34,540 nucleotides of DNA, from assembly GCA_003140855.1 (NCBI GenBank), contig PLLF01000042.1, forward strand, positions 1 through 34,540, written 5' to 3'. Source of the DNA: Vulcanimicrobiota bacterium (lineage in GTDB: Bacteria; Vulcanimicrobiota; Vulcanimicrobiia; Vulcanimicrobiales; Vulcanimicrobiaceae). The notes beneath the pieces are model-generated. The model did not search any database. It was not told where the DNA came from and was given only the letters and a program-made list of their open reading frames with translations. Numbering within the stretch: position 1 is the stretch's first letter; every line of letters starts with the position of its first letter. Position numbers and translations under genes: made by a program. Of this stretch, positions 1 to 6,671 are shown in pieces.

Positions 1-605
1 GAACCGACCTCGGGACCCGCGAGGGTGTTGGGGATGGTGACCTCGCCGTCGTAGTAGGCGAGCCCGGTACCCGCGAGGCTGTCGGTCGGGGCGGGGGCGA
101 GATACGAGCCGGTGGTGCCGTCGTTGCCGGTGCCGTTGCCTGTGCCCTCGGTACCTGTGCCGGCACTCGTGGCGCCGCTGTTGTCGAGACCGGCGATGAC
201 GACCCGCGGGCCGTAGGTGGGAGCGGCACCGCCCTTGGCCGTACCGACCGCCGGCAGCGAACTCAGAGCCGCCGCGGCCACGAGCAGGGCGCACACACCG
301 ATGGGCACCAGGCGCTCGGGTCGTTCGGGATGGGCTACGTGCGAGCGGACGGCGGCCGCGATGGCGGCCCGATCGAGGTGGGTGGCATGGGCGAGGCCGT
401 CGGCCCCGACCTCGACGAGCTTGCGGCTCTGCGCGAAGGGATGGAGCCTGCCCGGGTCGCCGCCGAGGAGCTCGGTCGCCGAACCGAAGAACGGCGCCAC
501 GATAGAGCGCAACGGCGAGAGGAGTGCCGCGACGAGGGCCGCGGTCCGATGGTCGGCAGACAGACGGGCAAGAGCTACACGGGCAGCGAGCGCCGCTCTA
601 TGCAA
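1..605 (-). CDS. Partial membrane-anchored protein of unknown function (3' end outside window)
   Basis: The frame is open from a TTG at 605 to the window edge, giving 201 visible residues and no stop. The TTG is chosen because a GGAGG Shine-Dalgarno lies 8 nt upstream (614-618 on the plus strand). Residues 1-98 are Ala/Leu/Arg-rich with no motif I recognise. Residues about 99-120 are one hydrophobic segment that looks like a membrane anchor. After it comes a Thr/Gly/Asn/Ser-rich linker (about 145-170) and then the start of another segment. A cytoplasmic head, single membrane span and low-complexity outer linker is a common layout for cell-wall-associated proteins, for example ones ending in LysM or peptidase M23 domains, but any such domain would lie outside the window. 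Base usage is very GC-rich like the next two genes. Function not assigned. Confidence 0.6.
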   Translation of the reverse strand, partial: MHRAALAARVALARLSADHRTAALVAALLSPLRSIVAPFFGSATELLGGDPGRLHPFAQSRKLVEVGADGLAHATHLDRAAIAAAVRSHVAHPERPERLVPIGVCALLVAAAALSSLPAVGTAKGGAAPTYGPRVVIAGLDNSGATSAGTGTEGTGNGTGNDGTTGSYLAPAPTDSLAGTGLAYYDGEVTIPNTLAGPEVG

Positions 606-935
606 TACGGACTCCTCCAGCGTTGGGCGGCAGTCTGACGGGTGTGTGGTGGGAGCCGCCCGAGGGTCTCGGTATTAGCTTGGACCCTAGGCCGGAGGCG
701 ATGTAGGGCTCGCACCGATCGCAGGTCTGTTGGTCCCAACCGTAACAGACGCGGAGGCACCTGCGCAATCGGGCAGCCCCATTCGAATTCCGTCGGTGTC
801 TGTACGTGCCATGGGTGAGACCGCGAAGCCTCAGATCTCGTCGACTCCGGACCGCCCGCGTCCGGTGCTACGCTTTGTTCGCTGCCCAACCGCCCGGCCC
901 TGCCCGCGGCCATCGGCGTACCTCGGAGTTCTCTC
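606..935. other. Divergent intergenic region
   Basis: These 330 bases separate the partial minus-strand gene from the LLM oxidoreductase. They should hold both promoters and the 5' UTR of the minus gene. I see the GGAGG of the minus gene (614-618), the GGAG of the plus gene (924-927) and one short inverted repeat at 847-865. I see no tRNA and no convincing sigma-70 pair. I looked for a ydaO-type c-di-AMP riboswitch, which can precede cell-wall hydrolase genes in high-GC bacteria, and did not find its conserved core. Confidence 0.5.
847..865. promoter_or_regulatory. Short inverted repeat upstream of LLM oxidoreductase
   Basis: CCGGAC (847-852) and GTCCGG (860-865) are perfect inverted copies separated by 7 nt, about 70 bases before the GTG start at 936. 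It could be an operator or a small hairpin in the leader. In GC-rich DNA such a 6-bp repeat can occur by chance. Confidence 0.25.
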
Positions 936-1829
936 GTGAAAATAGGTCTACAGATACCCTCGTTTACCTGGCCGGGCGGCGACTCCGCGATCGGCGAGAC
1001 CCTCGCGCAGATCGTGGAGACGGCCGACAGCGCCGGCATCGACTCACTGTGGGTCATGGATCACCACTATCAGATCCGAGGCGTCGGTCCCGTCGAGGAT
1101 CCGATGCTCGAAGGTTGGACCAGCCTCGGCTTCATGGCTGCCCACTCCAAGCGCGCGACGCTCGGGCTCATGGTTGGCGGTATCCACTACCGACTGCCCG
1201 GGCTGTGGGCAAAGGCCGCCACCACCCTGGACGTCCTGAGCGGCGGACGCGCCTACCTTGGCATCGGGGCAGCCTGGAACGAGGAAGAAAGCCGTGGGCT
1301 CGGTTTTCCGATGCCGCCCCTAGGTCAACGTTTCGAGATGCTCGAGGAGTGCTTGCAGATCTGCCACGAGATGTGGCAGGGCGAACACGGCTCTCAGGCG
1401 GCATTCGATGGCAAGCATTACCAGGCTGCTCGGTTGCTCAACTCACCGCAGGCCTTGAGCAAGCCTCATCCCCGCATCCTCATCGGCGGCGGCGGCGAAC
1501 ATAAGACCCTGCGCCTGGTGGCCAAATACGCGGATGCCACCAACATCTTCGGCGGACCCACGCAGCTGAAGCACAAGTTCGAGGTGCTGCGTGAGCGCTG
1601 TGCCGAGGTCGGACGACCGTTCGAAGAGATCGAGAGGACGAACCTCCAGAACGTCGACCTCGGCCGGCAGTCGGCCGCCCAGGTCGTCGATCAGTTCGGG
1701 ACGCTCGCGGCCGTCGGCGTCCAGCACGTCATCTTCAGCATGGCGAAGCCCTGGGACCTGCGCAATATCGAGACTCTGGGCCGTGACGTTATCCCGCAAG
1801 TTCACGCGATCGAGCCAACGGCCCTTTGA
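936..1829 (+). CDS. LLM-class F420-dependent oxidoreductase (Rv1855c-like)
   Basis: A 297-residue luciferase-like TIM-barrel protein. The N-terminus KIGLQIPSFTWPGG and the later segment with SLWVMDHH are typical of the Rv1855c-like group of probable F420-dependent oxidoreductases. The middle holds the usual LSGGRAYLGIGAAWNEEE stretch (about residues 100-118), where the family binds the deazaflavin phosphate, and the C-terminal half has an IGGGGE loop. These enzymes are cytoplasmic hydride-transfer enzymes, and the substrate cannot be read from sequence. GTG at 936 is chosen because GGAG lies 8 nt upstream and the protein then starts exactly where the family does. It is monocistronic as far as visible. 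F420 use fits an actinobacterial or Chloroflexota source for this end of the window. FMN use is the alternative. Confidence 0.88.
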   Translation: MKIGLQIPSFTWPGGDSAIGETLAQIVETADSAGIDSLWVMDHHYQIRGVGPVEDPMLEGWTSLGFMAAHSKRATLGLMVGGIHYRLPGLWAKAATTLDVLSGGRAYLGIGAAWNEEESRGLGFPMPPLGQRFEMLEECLQICHEMWQGEHGSQAAFDGKHYQAARLLNSPQALSKPHPRILIGGGGEHKTLRLVAKYADATNIFGGPTQLKHKFEVLRERCAEVGRPFEEIERTNLQNVDLGRQSAAQVVDQFGTLAAVGVQHVIFSMAKPWDLRNIETLGRDVIPQVHAIEPTAL

Positions 1830-1996
1830 GAGCGACTGGCCGCCGGGCCCTGGGTGGTCTCGCCTTCCCAGCGAGGCGCGTGAGTCCTGCCGCTCGCGAC
1901 CGGGCAGCCACGCGGCCCCGGCACGAGTTATCTTGCGGCTACCGGGCCCACCGGTTTCGCGCCGTCGAAGCCGCCGCCTGAAGATCGGGAGACAGC

Positions 1997-3040
1997 GTGA
2001 ACCTCAACGTCGTCCTGCCTCTCTGCTCGTCGCTGCTGAGCTTCGTGTTCTTCGGCCTGCTCGTCGACCAGTGGCGGGAACGGCGACGCGCCTATCAGGC
2101 CGTCTGGGCTCTGGGGATGCTGTGGTACGCCATCAGCGCCGGCACCGAGTTCGTCGGCGGCGCCTTCGGCTGGTCTGAGCCGCTGTACCGCGCCTGGTAC
2201 CTGATCGGGGCTACCTGGGTAGCAGGCTGGCTCGGCCTCGGCACGATCCTCCTTCTCGGCCGGACCCGTTTCGGTTATGCCCTTGCGACGTCGCTGTTCC
2301 TCGCCGGTTTGTTCACGGCCCTCAGCGAAGCCAAGTACCACTACTCCGGGAGCGGCATCGCGCCGGTTCTCTACTTCGGGATTGCCGTGGCCCTCGCCGG
2401 GGCAGTCGCCTTCGACACTTTCCGGGGCGGCGACGTGTGGCCACGTCTCGTGGCCGGGGCGATCGTGGCGGGCACTCTCGCCTCGGCCGTACTGATGGCC
2501 GTCGCCACTTTACCCGCGCCCGGCTGGATCGTGGATCCGATCACGCACATCCCCACCGGCGACCTGATCCCCGGCTATCTCCGCCTGCTGACGCCGCTGT
2601 TCAACGTTACCGGCGCGTTCGCCCTGTCGCTGGGCGCGATCTTCAGCGCCTACATCTTCATGCCAAAGCGTCGCTTGATCGAGTACTCACTCGACCGGGA
2701 CCAGCCGGTGGCATCGCTCATTGCGAATCTTCTGCGGGCTCCCGTGGCGGTCACGGTGAACCTGGCCGTTTCTCTCCCGGGCGCAGCGGTCGCTCTCGTG
2801 TCCGGGCGGCTCAACAGCCGTGTTCCGGCCACGATCCTGATCGCGATCGGCGGCTTCATTCCCGCCGTGACCAGCGGTCTGAATCGTTTCGGCAACACCG
2901 GGGCCTTCTTCGTGGGAGAGTTCCTCGGCGTCGTCTTCTTGCTCGCGGGCTTCCTCGCTTCCATCGAGGTCTTCGCTCAGTTCCGGATACCTTTTACGGG
3001 CGTGGTCCTCCGGGCACGCCGAGAACCGGATGCTCGGTGA
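1997..3040 (+). CDS. Polytopic membrane protein of unknown function
   Basis: A 347-residue protein with about eight or nine hydrophobic segments, roughly at residues 5-25, 34-55, 64-88, 92-110, 118-138, 148-170, 193-222, 275-300 and 305-330, joined by short Arg-containing loops such as WRERRR near residue 29. No transporter signature or catalytic motif is visible. GTG at 1997 follows GGGAG at 1987-1991. Codon use (mostly C/G-ending, AAG for Lys) matches the preceding genes. It ends 51 bases before the thioredoxin reductase start, but a palindromic operator and a -10-like box lie between, so the two need not be co-transcribed. Conserved hypothetical. Confidence 0.75.
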   Translation: MNLNVVLPLCSSLLSFVFFGLLVDQWRERRRAYQAVWALGMLWYAISAGTEFVGGAFGWSEPLYRAWYLIGATWVAGWLGLGTILLLGRTRFGYALATSLFLAGLFTALSEAKYHYSGSGIAPVLYFGIAVALAGAVAFDTFRGGDVWPRLVAGAIVAGTLASAVLMAVATLPAPGWIVDPITHIPTGDLIPGYLRLLTPLFNVTGAFALSLGAIFSAYIFMPKRRLIEYSLDRDQPVASLIANLLRAPVAVTVNLAVSLPGAAVALVSGRLNSRVPATILIAIGGFIPAVTSGLNRFGNTGAFFVGEFLGVVFLLAGFLASIEVFAQFRIPFTGVVLRARREPDAR

Positions 3041-3050
3041 GCCGCCAACC

Positions 3051-3069
3051 GATACTCCCCGGGAGTATC
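3051..3069. promoter_or_regulatory. Perfect palindromic operator upstream of trxB
   Basis: GATACTCCC (3051-3059) and GGGAGTATC (3061-3069) are perfect 9-bp inverted arms around one base. The shape (ATAC, C-run, G-run, GTAT) resembles operators of the CsoR/CstR/RcnR family, and Rrf2-type regulators also use similar palindromes. It covers the -35 region of the likely trxB promoter, the position expected for repression. No matching regulator gene is in the window. Confidence 0.55.
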
Positions 3070-3079
3070 AGCCGCGTGC

Positions 3080-3085
3080 TAAGAT
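3080..3085 (+). promoter_or_regulatory. Probable -10 box of trxB (leaderless promoter)
   Basis: TAAGAT is preceded by TG one base upstream, which makes an extended -10. The ATG of trxB starts 6 nt after it, so transcription would begin at or next to the start codon. No Shine-Dalgarno fits in the gap. There is no good -35, since the palindrome occupies that place. Confidence 0.5.
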
Positions 3086-3091
3086 GAAGAC

Positions 3092-4168
3092 ATGAGCAAC
3101 GACGCCACACCCAAGCCGGCGACCCTGAAGTTGGCCGATTTGAAGCTCTCCTTCGGCGGGCCGGCAGCGAGCGAGACCGCGCCGGATGCACAGAAGTCTC
3201 CGTCCGGCGAGTCTGAGGACCGCCCGATCGAAGCGAAGGTCGTGATCGTCGGGTCAGGCCCTGCGGGTCTGACTGCGGCCATATACGCCGCGCGCGCCGA
3301 CCTGGCGCCGGTGGTCATCGGGGGGCTCGAGAGCGGCGGCCAGCTCATGATCACGAGCGACGTCGAGAACTATCCCGGCTACGCCGACGGGATCATGGGG
3401 CCCGAGATGATGGCCGACTTCCGCCGCCAGGCGGAGCGCTTCGGTGCCGACTTCGTCACCGACAACGTGACGAAGGTCGACTTCTCCGAACGGCCGTTCC
3501 GCATCTGGGTCGAGAACGACGAGTACCAGGCCGACGCGGTCATCGTCGCGACCGGCGCGAGCGCGCGCTGGCTCGGCATTCCCGGCGAAGCGCGGCTGCG
3601 CGGCCGGGGCGTCTCGACGTGCGCGACCTGCGACGGCGCATTTTTCCGTGAGAAACACATCGTCGTGGTCGGCGGCGGTGATTCGGCGATGGAGGAAGCG
3701 CTGTTCTTAACGCGCTTCGGTTATAAAGTGACGGTCATTCACCGGCGCGACACGCTGCGCGCGAGCAAAATCATGGCCGACCGCGCGTTTTCGCACGAGA
3801 AAATCTCGTTCGTCTGGAATACGGCGGTAGAAGAAGCGATCGGCGATGACAAATTGCGCGCGCTCAAATTGCGCAACACCGTCGATGGCACGCGTTCCGA
3901 TCTCGAGGCGGATGCGCTCTTTATAGCGATCGGACACGATCCGAACACGGCCATCTTCAAGGGGCAACTGGATTTGGATGCGATGGGTTACATCGCTTCG
4001 CCCGACGGTGTGTCCACGAACGTCGAAGGCGTTTTTGTAGCGGGCGATGTCAACGATCTTCGTTACAAACAGGCCGTCACCGCGGCCGGCGCGGGCTGCC
4101 GCGCCGCGATGGACGCGGAGAAATATCTCGAAGCGCTCGAGTTTCCGATCGAAGAAGCGATAGCCTAA
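3092..4168 (+). CDS. trxB: Thioredoxin reductase (possible chimera)
   Basis: A 358-residue FAD/NADPH thioredoxin-disulfide reductase. Residues 1-47 are a Pro/Ser/Glu-rich extension absent from most TrxB proteins. The FAD Rossmann motif GSGPAG follows at about 54-59, the redox pair C177-A-T-C180 is intact, the NADPH motif GGGDSA lies near residue 194, and the C-terminal FAD motif with AGDV is near 320. It reduces thioredoxin, and so indirectly peroxiredoxins. Base usage changes inside the gene. All six Lys codons before about 3650 are AAG while eight of the nine after are AAA, and T/A third positions rise sharply. The 5' part matches genes to the left and the 3' part genes to the right. The reading frame and fold are continuous, so a natural hybrid is possible, but an assembly join in a conserved region is more likely. 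Confidence 0.9.
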   Translation: MSNDATPKPATLKLADLKLSFGGPAASETAPDAQKSPSGESEDRPIEAKVVIVGSGPAGLTAAIYAARADLAPVVIGGLESGGQLMITSDVENYPGYADGIMGPEMMADFRRQAERFGADFVTDNVTKVDFSERPFRIWVENDEYQADAVIVATGASARWLGIPGEARLRGRGVSTCATCDGAFFREKHIVVVGGGDSAMEEALFLTRFGYKVTVIHRRDTLRASKIMADRAFSHEKISFVWNTAVEEAIGDDKLRALKLRNTVDGTRSDLEADALFIAIGHDPNTAIFKGQLDLDAMGYIASPDGVSTNVEGVFVAGDVNDLRYKQAVTAAGAGCRAAMDAEKYLEALEFPIEEAIA

Positions 4169-4171
4169 GAA

Positions 4172-4729
4172 TTAACCTTCAGCCGCGACCCGCAGGCGAC
4201 TGCGCGCAAGCTCCATGCGCGCGGTTGCATCTGCATCAAGGGTTTCGATTGCTGACAGGGCAGCTTCAATAAGCTCCCATGACGTGCGCTCCTTGGTTGC
4301 CGCCACAGCTCGTTCGGCAACGTCGAGCGATTCCGAGTCGCTCCAGTGTACGAATGCCGCTATCCGATCTGCGATAGCATCTTCCAGGCGGTAAACTCTA
4401 AACGTGCCGGCAGAAGTTCGGAGCTCGACGTATTCAGAGATGGCACGTTGATCTATGTAAGGTGTGTCTGCCACGAAATCGAGGGTGTATAAGGTTTCGG
4501 GACTCGCGAATACGCGACCCCGTTCTTTGAAGCCGAGGTCCAAGAGGGCGCCAGAGATTTTTCGTCTGTCAATTCCCGCCGTCACGGCGAAATCTATGTC
4601 CATTGAGGTATACACGTCGGGCACATGCGCGGTAATTGCGCTCCCGCCGACCACAACAACCTCAACGCCCTGCTGCTTCAAGTGCGTCGCAACAGTCGCG
4701 GCGACTTCAGGCAACGTGAGATCTTCCAT
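4172..4729 (-). CDS. Nucleotidyltransferase (AbiEii/DUF6036-like)
   Basis: A 185-residue protein from ATG 4729, which begins 2 nt after the stop of the upstream regulator gene. An ATG at 4780 would add 17 residues overlapping that gene, and I judge this less likely. Near the N-terminus it has the polymerase-beta-type nucleotidyltransferase signature GGSAI, followed about 15 residues later by MDIDFAV, in which two Asp would bind metal. This is the minimal core seen in AbiEii, MNT and DUF6036 proteins, some of which are toxins that add nucleotides to tRNA or to a partner. The rest is mostly helical. Coupling to a small winged-helix regulator suggests a toxin-antitoxin-like or selfish module, but that is inference. 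It faces trxB tail to tail with 3 bases between. Confidence 0.75.
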   Translation of the reverse strand: MEDLTLPEVAATVATHLKQQGVEVVVVGGSAITAHVPDVYTSMDIDFAVTAGIDRRKISGALLDLGFKERGRVFASPETLYTLDFVADTPYIDQRAISEYVELRTSAGTFRVYRLEDAIADRIAAFVHWSDSESLDVAERAVAATKERTSWELIEAALSAIETLDADATARMELARSRLRVAAEG

Positions 4730-4731
4730 TT

Positions 4732-5052
4732 TCAAATCGGCTTGCCGATCCGGCGCGGTCTGCGGCGCAGTTTCGACCATCGCTTTTCGTAATGTGGCAG
4801 TTCGCTCAGGCGTAACAGAAGCTTATAAAGCTCGTCGCGCGCCCAGAAGCGAGGGTTTAGCTCGACGATTCGAGTGCCGCCGACACGTTTTGAAACTATC
4901 GCTCCGGCGCGTTCAAGCGAAGATACTGCGCGCTGGACTTCATTCAGCCGGCGACCGAGAACGCGAGCAATTTCTGAAGGGTAAGTCCGGCTGAGCCTGC
5001 CGATGGCGATGAGGGCCTCGGTTCTCAGGGTCGAGCCAAAAAGGGCGTCCAT
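4732..5052 (-). CDS. Winged helix-turn-helix regulator paired with nucleotidyltransferase
   Basis: A 106-residue protein starting at ATG 5052 (MDALFGST). A longer frame exists but would run through the promoter and operators. Residues about 8-62 form a winged helix: a first helix with LRTEALIAIG, a recognition region PSEIARVLGRRLNEVQRAVSSL, and a wing with SKRVGGTRIVEL. The C-terminus is rich in Arg and Lys. The likely role is DNA binding and autorepression of its own two-gene operon, because a matching 16-bp palindrome occurs twice just upstream, one copy filling the gap between -35 and -10. In family terms it resembles ArsR-like small wHTH proteins encoded next to nucleotidyltransferases. 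Confidence 0.75.
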   Translation of the reverse strand: MDALFGSTLRTEALIAIGRLSRTYPSEIARVLGRRLNEVQRAVSSLERAGAIVSKRVGGTRIVELNPRFWARDELYKLLLRLSELPHYEKRWSKLRRRPRRIGKPI

Positions 5053-5058
5053 AGGAGT

Positions 5059-5088
5059 ATTGTACACTACATATTTGTAGTGTCGCAA
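5059..5088 (-). promoter_or_regulatory. Promoter of the wHTH/nucleotidyltransferase operon (leaderless)
   Basis: On the minus strand, TTGCGA (plus coordinates 5083-5088) and TACAAT (5059-5064) are separated by 18 bp. The ATG at 5052 starts 6 nt after TACAAT, so the transcript should begin at the start codon with no room for a ribosome binding site. Confidence 0.6.
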
Positions 5089-5103
5089 CTACATATTTGT
5101 AGT
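5066..5103. promoter_or_regulatory. Two tandem copies of a 16-bp palindromic operator
   Basis: The plus-strand sequence ACTACATATTTGTAGT occurs identically at 5066-5081 and 5088-5103. Each copy is an inverted repeat (ACTACA...TGTAGT). Copy centres are 22 bp apart, close to two helical turns, so two dimers would sit on the same face. The first copy fills the -35/-10 spacer and the second overlaps and lies upstream of the -35. This is the expected picture for autorepression by the adjacent winged-helix protein. The sites are far more A/T-rich than their surroundings. Confidence 0.75.
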
Positions 5104-5121
5104 GATAATTTCGGGTTGGCG

Positions 5122-5676
5122 CTATTGCCAGATCGTCATCACGAACATCGGGCGCGCGCCCTTCACGGTCATCGGGCCGCTCGGCGTACCGCACTGCGCC
5201 ATATAGGTTGTGGGCCACCTCGTTGAAGCGGCGGGAAGCGTGCAGACCAGATTTCCGCCGCAGTAGTAGGGATAATTTCCGATAACCGTGCCCGTGCCGG
5301 CATTGCACGTAATGCCACTTCCGCCCGCAATCTGAAACGTCCAAGGCCTGGCGGCGCTCTTCGCGTTTGGTTGCGGGAGTGGTTTGGTGAGATTGATGAC
5401 CGTGCCTGTATTCGCGGCGATATTCTGCGGGCAGTTCACAACTTTGCTCGAGACTCTGAAACACGGATCCATAATTGAGTTGCCAATCATGCACCGGAAC
5501 GCATCGCTGCGCGTCGAGACAATCGAGCTCGTCCAGCAAGAGCCGCTTACTGCTTTGCCCTTCATGCCGGCCGCGTTATAGTTTACGACCTTCGTTGGGC
5601 CGGGATAAGCGCCAGCGGGCAAAATTGTCAAACTCATCACGGTGACAACGATGACAGCTGAGATCAAGTGTTTCAT
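5122..5676 (-). CDS. Cysteine-rich secreted protein of unknown function
   Basis: A 184-residue protein starting at ATG 5676, with AAGGAG 6-7 nt upstream. A longer frame to 5784 would translate a dispersed repeat and is rejected. The N-terminus has a clear signal peptide: MKH, a hydrophobic core of about 18 residues, then PAGAYP, so it is exported. The mature part has eight Cys spread along the chain (in SCWTSS, RCMIG, PCFRV, NCPQN, TCNAG, YCGGN, VCTLP and QCGTP), enough for four disulfides, and is rich in Gly, Thr and Asn, typical of a small beta-rich extracellular protein. No family recognised. It sits upstream of and in the same direction as the wHTH gene, but that gene has its own promoter. 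Confidence 0.65.
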   Translation of the reverse strand: MKHLISAVIVVTVMSLTILPAGAYPGPTKVVNYNAAGMKGKAVSGSCWTSSIVSTRSDAFRCMIGNSIMDPCFRVSSKVVNCPQNIAANTGTVINLTKPLPQPNAKSAARPWTFQIAGGSGITCNAGTGTVIGNYPYYCGGNLVCTLPAASTRWPTTYMAQCGTPSGPMTVKGARPMFVMTIWQ

Positions 5677-5694
5677 AAATGCTCCTTTAGTGCG

Positions 5695-5756
5695 CCCCTC
5701 GTCACCGGCGCCCTTGGCGCCGTGCTCGGGGTCCTTCGACAAGCTCAGGATGACAC
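5695..5756. repeat. Dispersed hairpin repeat, copy 1
   Basis: A REP-like intergenic element made of CCCC, a stem GGCGCC-CTT-GGCGCC (5707-5721) with flanking CAC/GTG pairs, GGGG, and then TTCGACAAGCTCAGGATGAC. Copy 3 at 33234-33293 has the same layout with a different but still paired stem, and copy 2 at 12907-12982 shares the TTCGAC and GCTCAGGATGACAC parts. It lies just upstream of the secreted protein gene. Confidence 0.7.
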
Positions 5757-5825
5757 CCATAATAGCCACCGCCGGTGTCACCATGGCACACGCCGTGTTG
5801 CCATCTCACACGCTGCATGCCGGTC

Positions 5826-6671
5826 TCATTGCGACAATAGATTCGATATTGCCGACTCTAATGTCGGATACTTGAACATAAAGCCTTGCGCCTGCGCGCG
5901 TTCCGGAAGGACGCGCTGACCCTGCAGAGCCATCTCGGCGCCTTCGCCCAGGATCATTTTCAGCGCAAATTTTGGCACGGGCAATGCCGCGGGGCGGTGC
6001 AGCGCCTTTGCGAGCATCTCGGTGAAATCTTTGTTGCGCACCGGATTGGGCGCCGTTCCGTTAATCGCGCCCGCCAGTTTATCGATGGCGAGGATGTAGA
6101 TGCCGACGAGATCGTCGATGTGAATCCACGAATACCACTGCTTGCCGGTTCCCAGCCGCCCGCCCGTCCCGGTTTTGAATACGGGTAGAATCTTCGCGAA
6201 GACGCCGCCGTCGCGGCCCAACGCAAGGCCGTTGCGCACGCAGGCGACCCGCATCCCATAGTCGCGGCCGCGCTGCGCGACGTTTTCCCACTCCACACAC
6301 ACCTGCGCCAGAAAACCCATGCCGGGCGGGCTGCTCTCGGTAAACGAGGCGTCTTCGCTGCTTCCGTAATAGCCGATGGCGGAAGCCGAGATGTAGGCTT
6401 GCGGTTTCGGATCCACGTGCGCGAGCGCGTCGAAAAACTTCGAAGGAAGGGCCGTGCGGCTTTCACGGATGCGCTGTTTGATTTCCGCGCTCCACCGCTG
6501 CGCGATCGGTTCGCCCGCAAGATTGACGACTGCGTCGGTAGCGCCCGCGGCCGCTGCGGCGGCATGCGGTTCGCGCATCGAGCCCGTTGTGACCTCGTCG
6601 CCGCGCGCTTGTAAGGCGGCCACCAGGTGGCTGCCGATAAAACCGCTAGCGCCGAAGACGGCGATGCGCAT
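5826..6671 (-). CDS. TIGR01777 family NAD(P)-dependent epimerase
   Basis: A 281-residue extended short-chain dehydrogenase of the TIGR01777/SDR39U1 type (YfcH-like). The NAD(P) motif GASGFIGSHL is at residues 8-17, followed by NLAGEPI. The SASAIGYYG segment near residue 115 carries the Tyr of the family, and WIHIDDLVG (about 193-201) and the C-terminal domain fit full-length members. The substrate is unknown for the family. The ATG at 6671 shares its A with the TGA of glcE, so translation is coupled. It is the last gene of the long minus-strand run starting at queD. Confidence 0.88.
   Translation of the reverse strand: MRIAVFGASGFIGSHLVAALQARGDEVTTGSMREPHAAAAAAGATDAVVNLAGEPIAQRWSAEIKQRIRESRTALPSKFFDALAHVDPKPQAYISASAIGYYGSSEDASFTESSPPGMGFLAQVCVEWENVAQRGRDYGMRVACVRNGLALGRDGGVFAKILPVFKTGTGGRLGTGKQWYSWIHIDDLVGIYILAIDKLAGAINGTAPNPVRNKDFTEMLAKALHRPAALPVPKFALKMILGEGAEMALQGQRVLPERAQAQGFMFKYPTLESAISNLLSQ

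Noticed and set aside
606-760. A ydaO/c-di-AMP riboswitch upstream of the partial minus-strand gene
   Set aside because: The position would suit a cell-wall gene, but I could not find the conserved core of the riboswitch.
5677-5784. N-terminal extension of the secreted cysteine-rich protein
   Set aside because: The extra 36 residues are a translation of dispersed repeat copy 1. The internal ATG has a good Shine-Dalgarno and begins a signal peptide.
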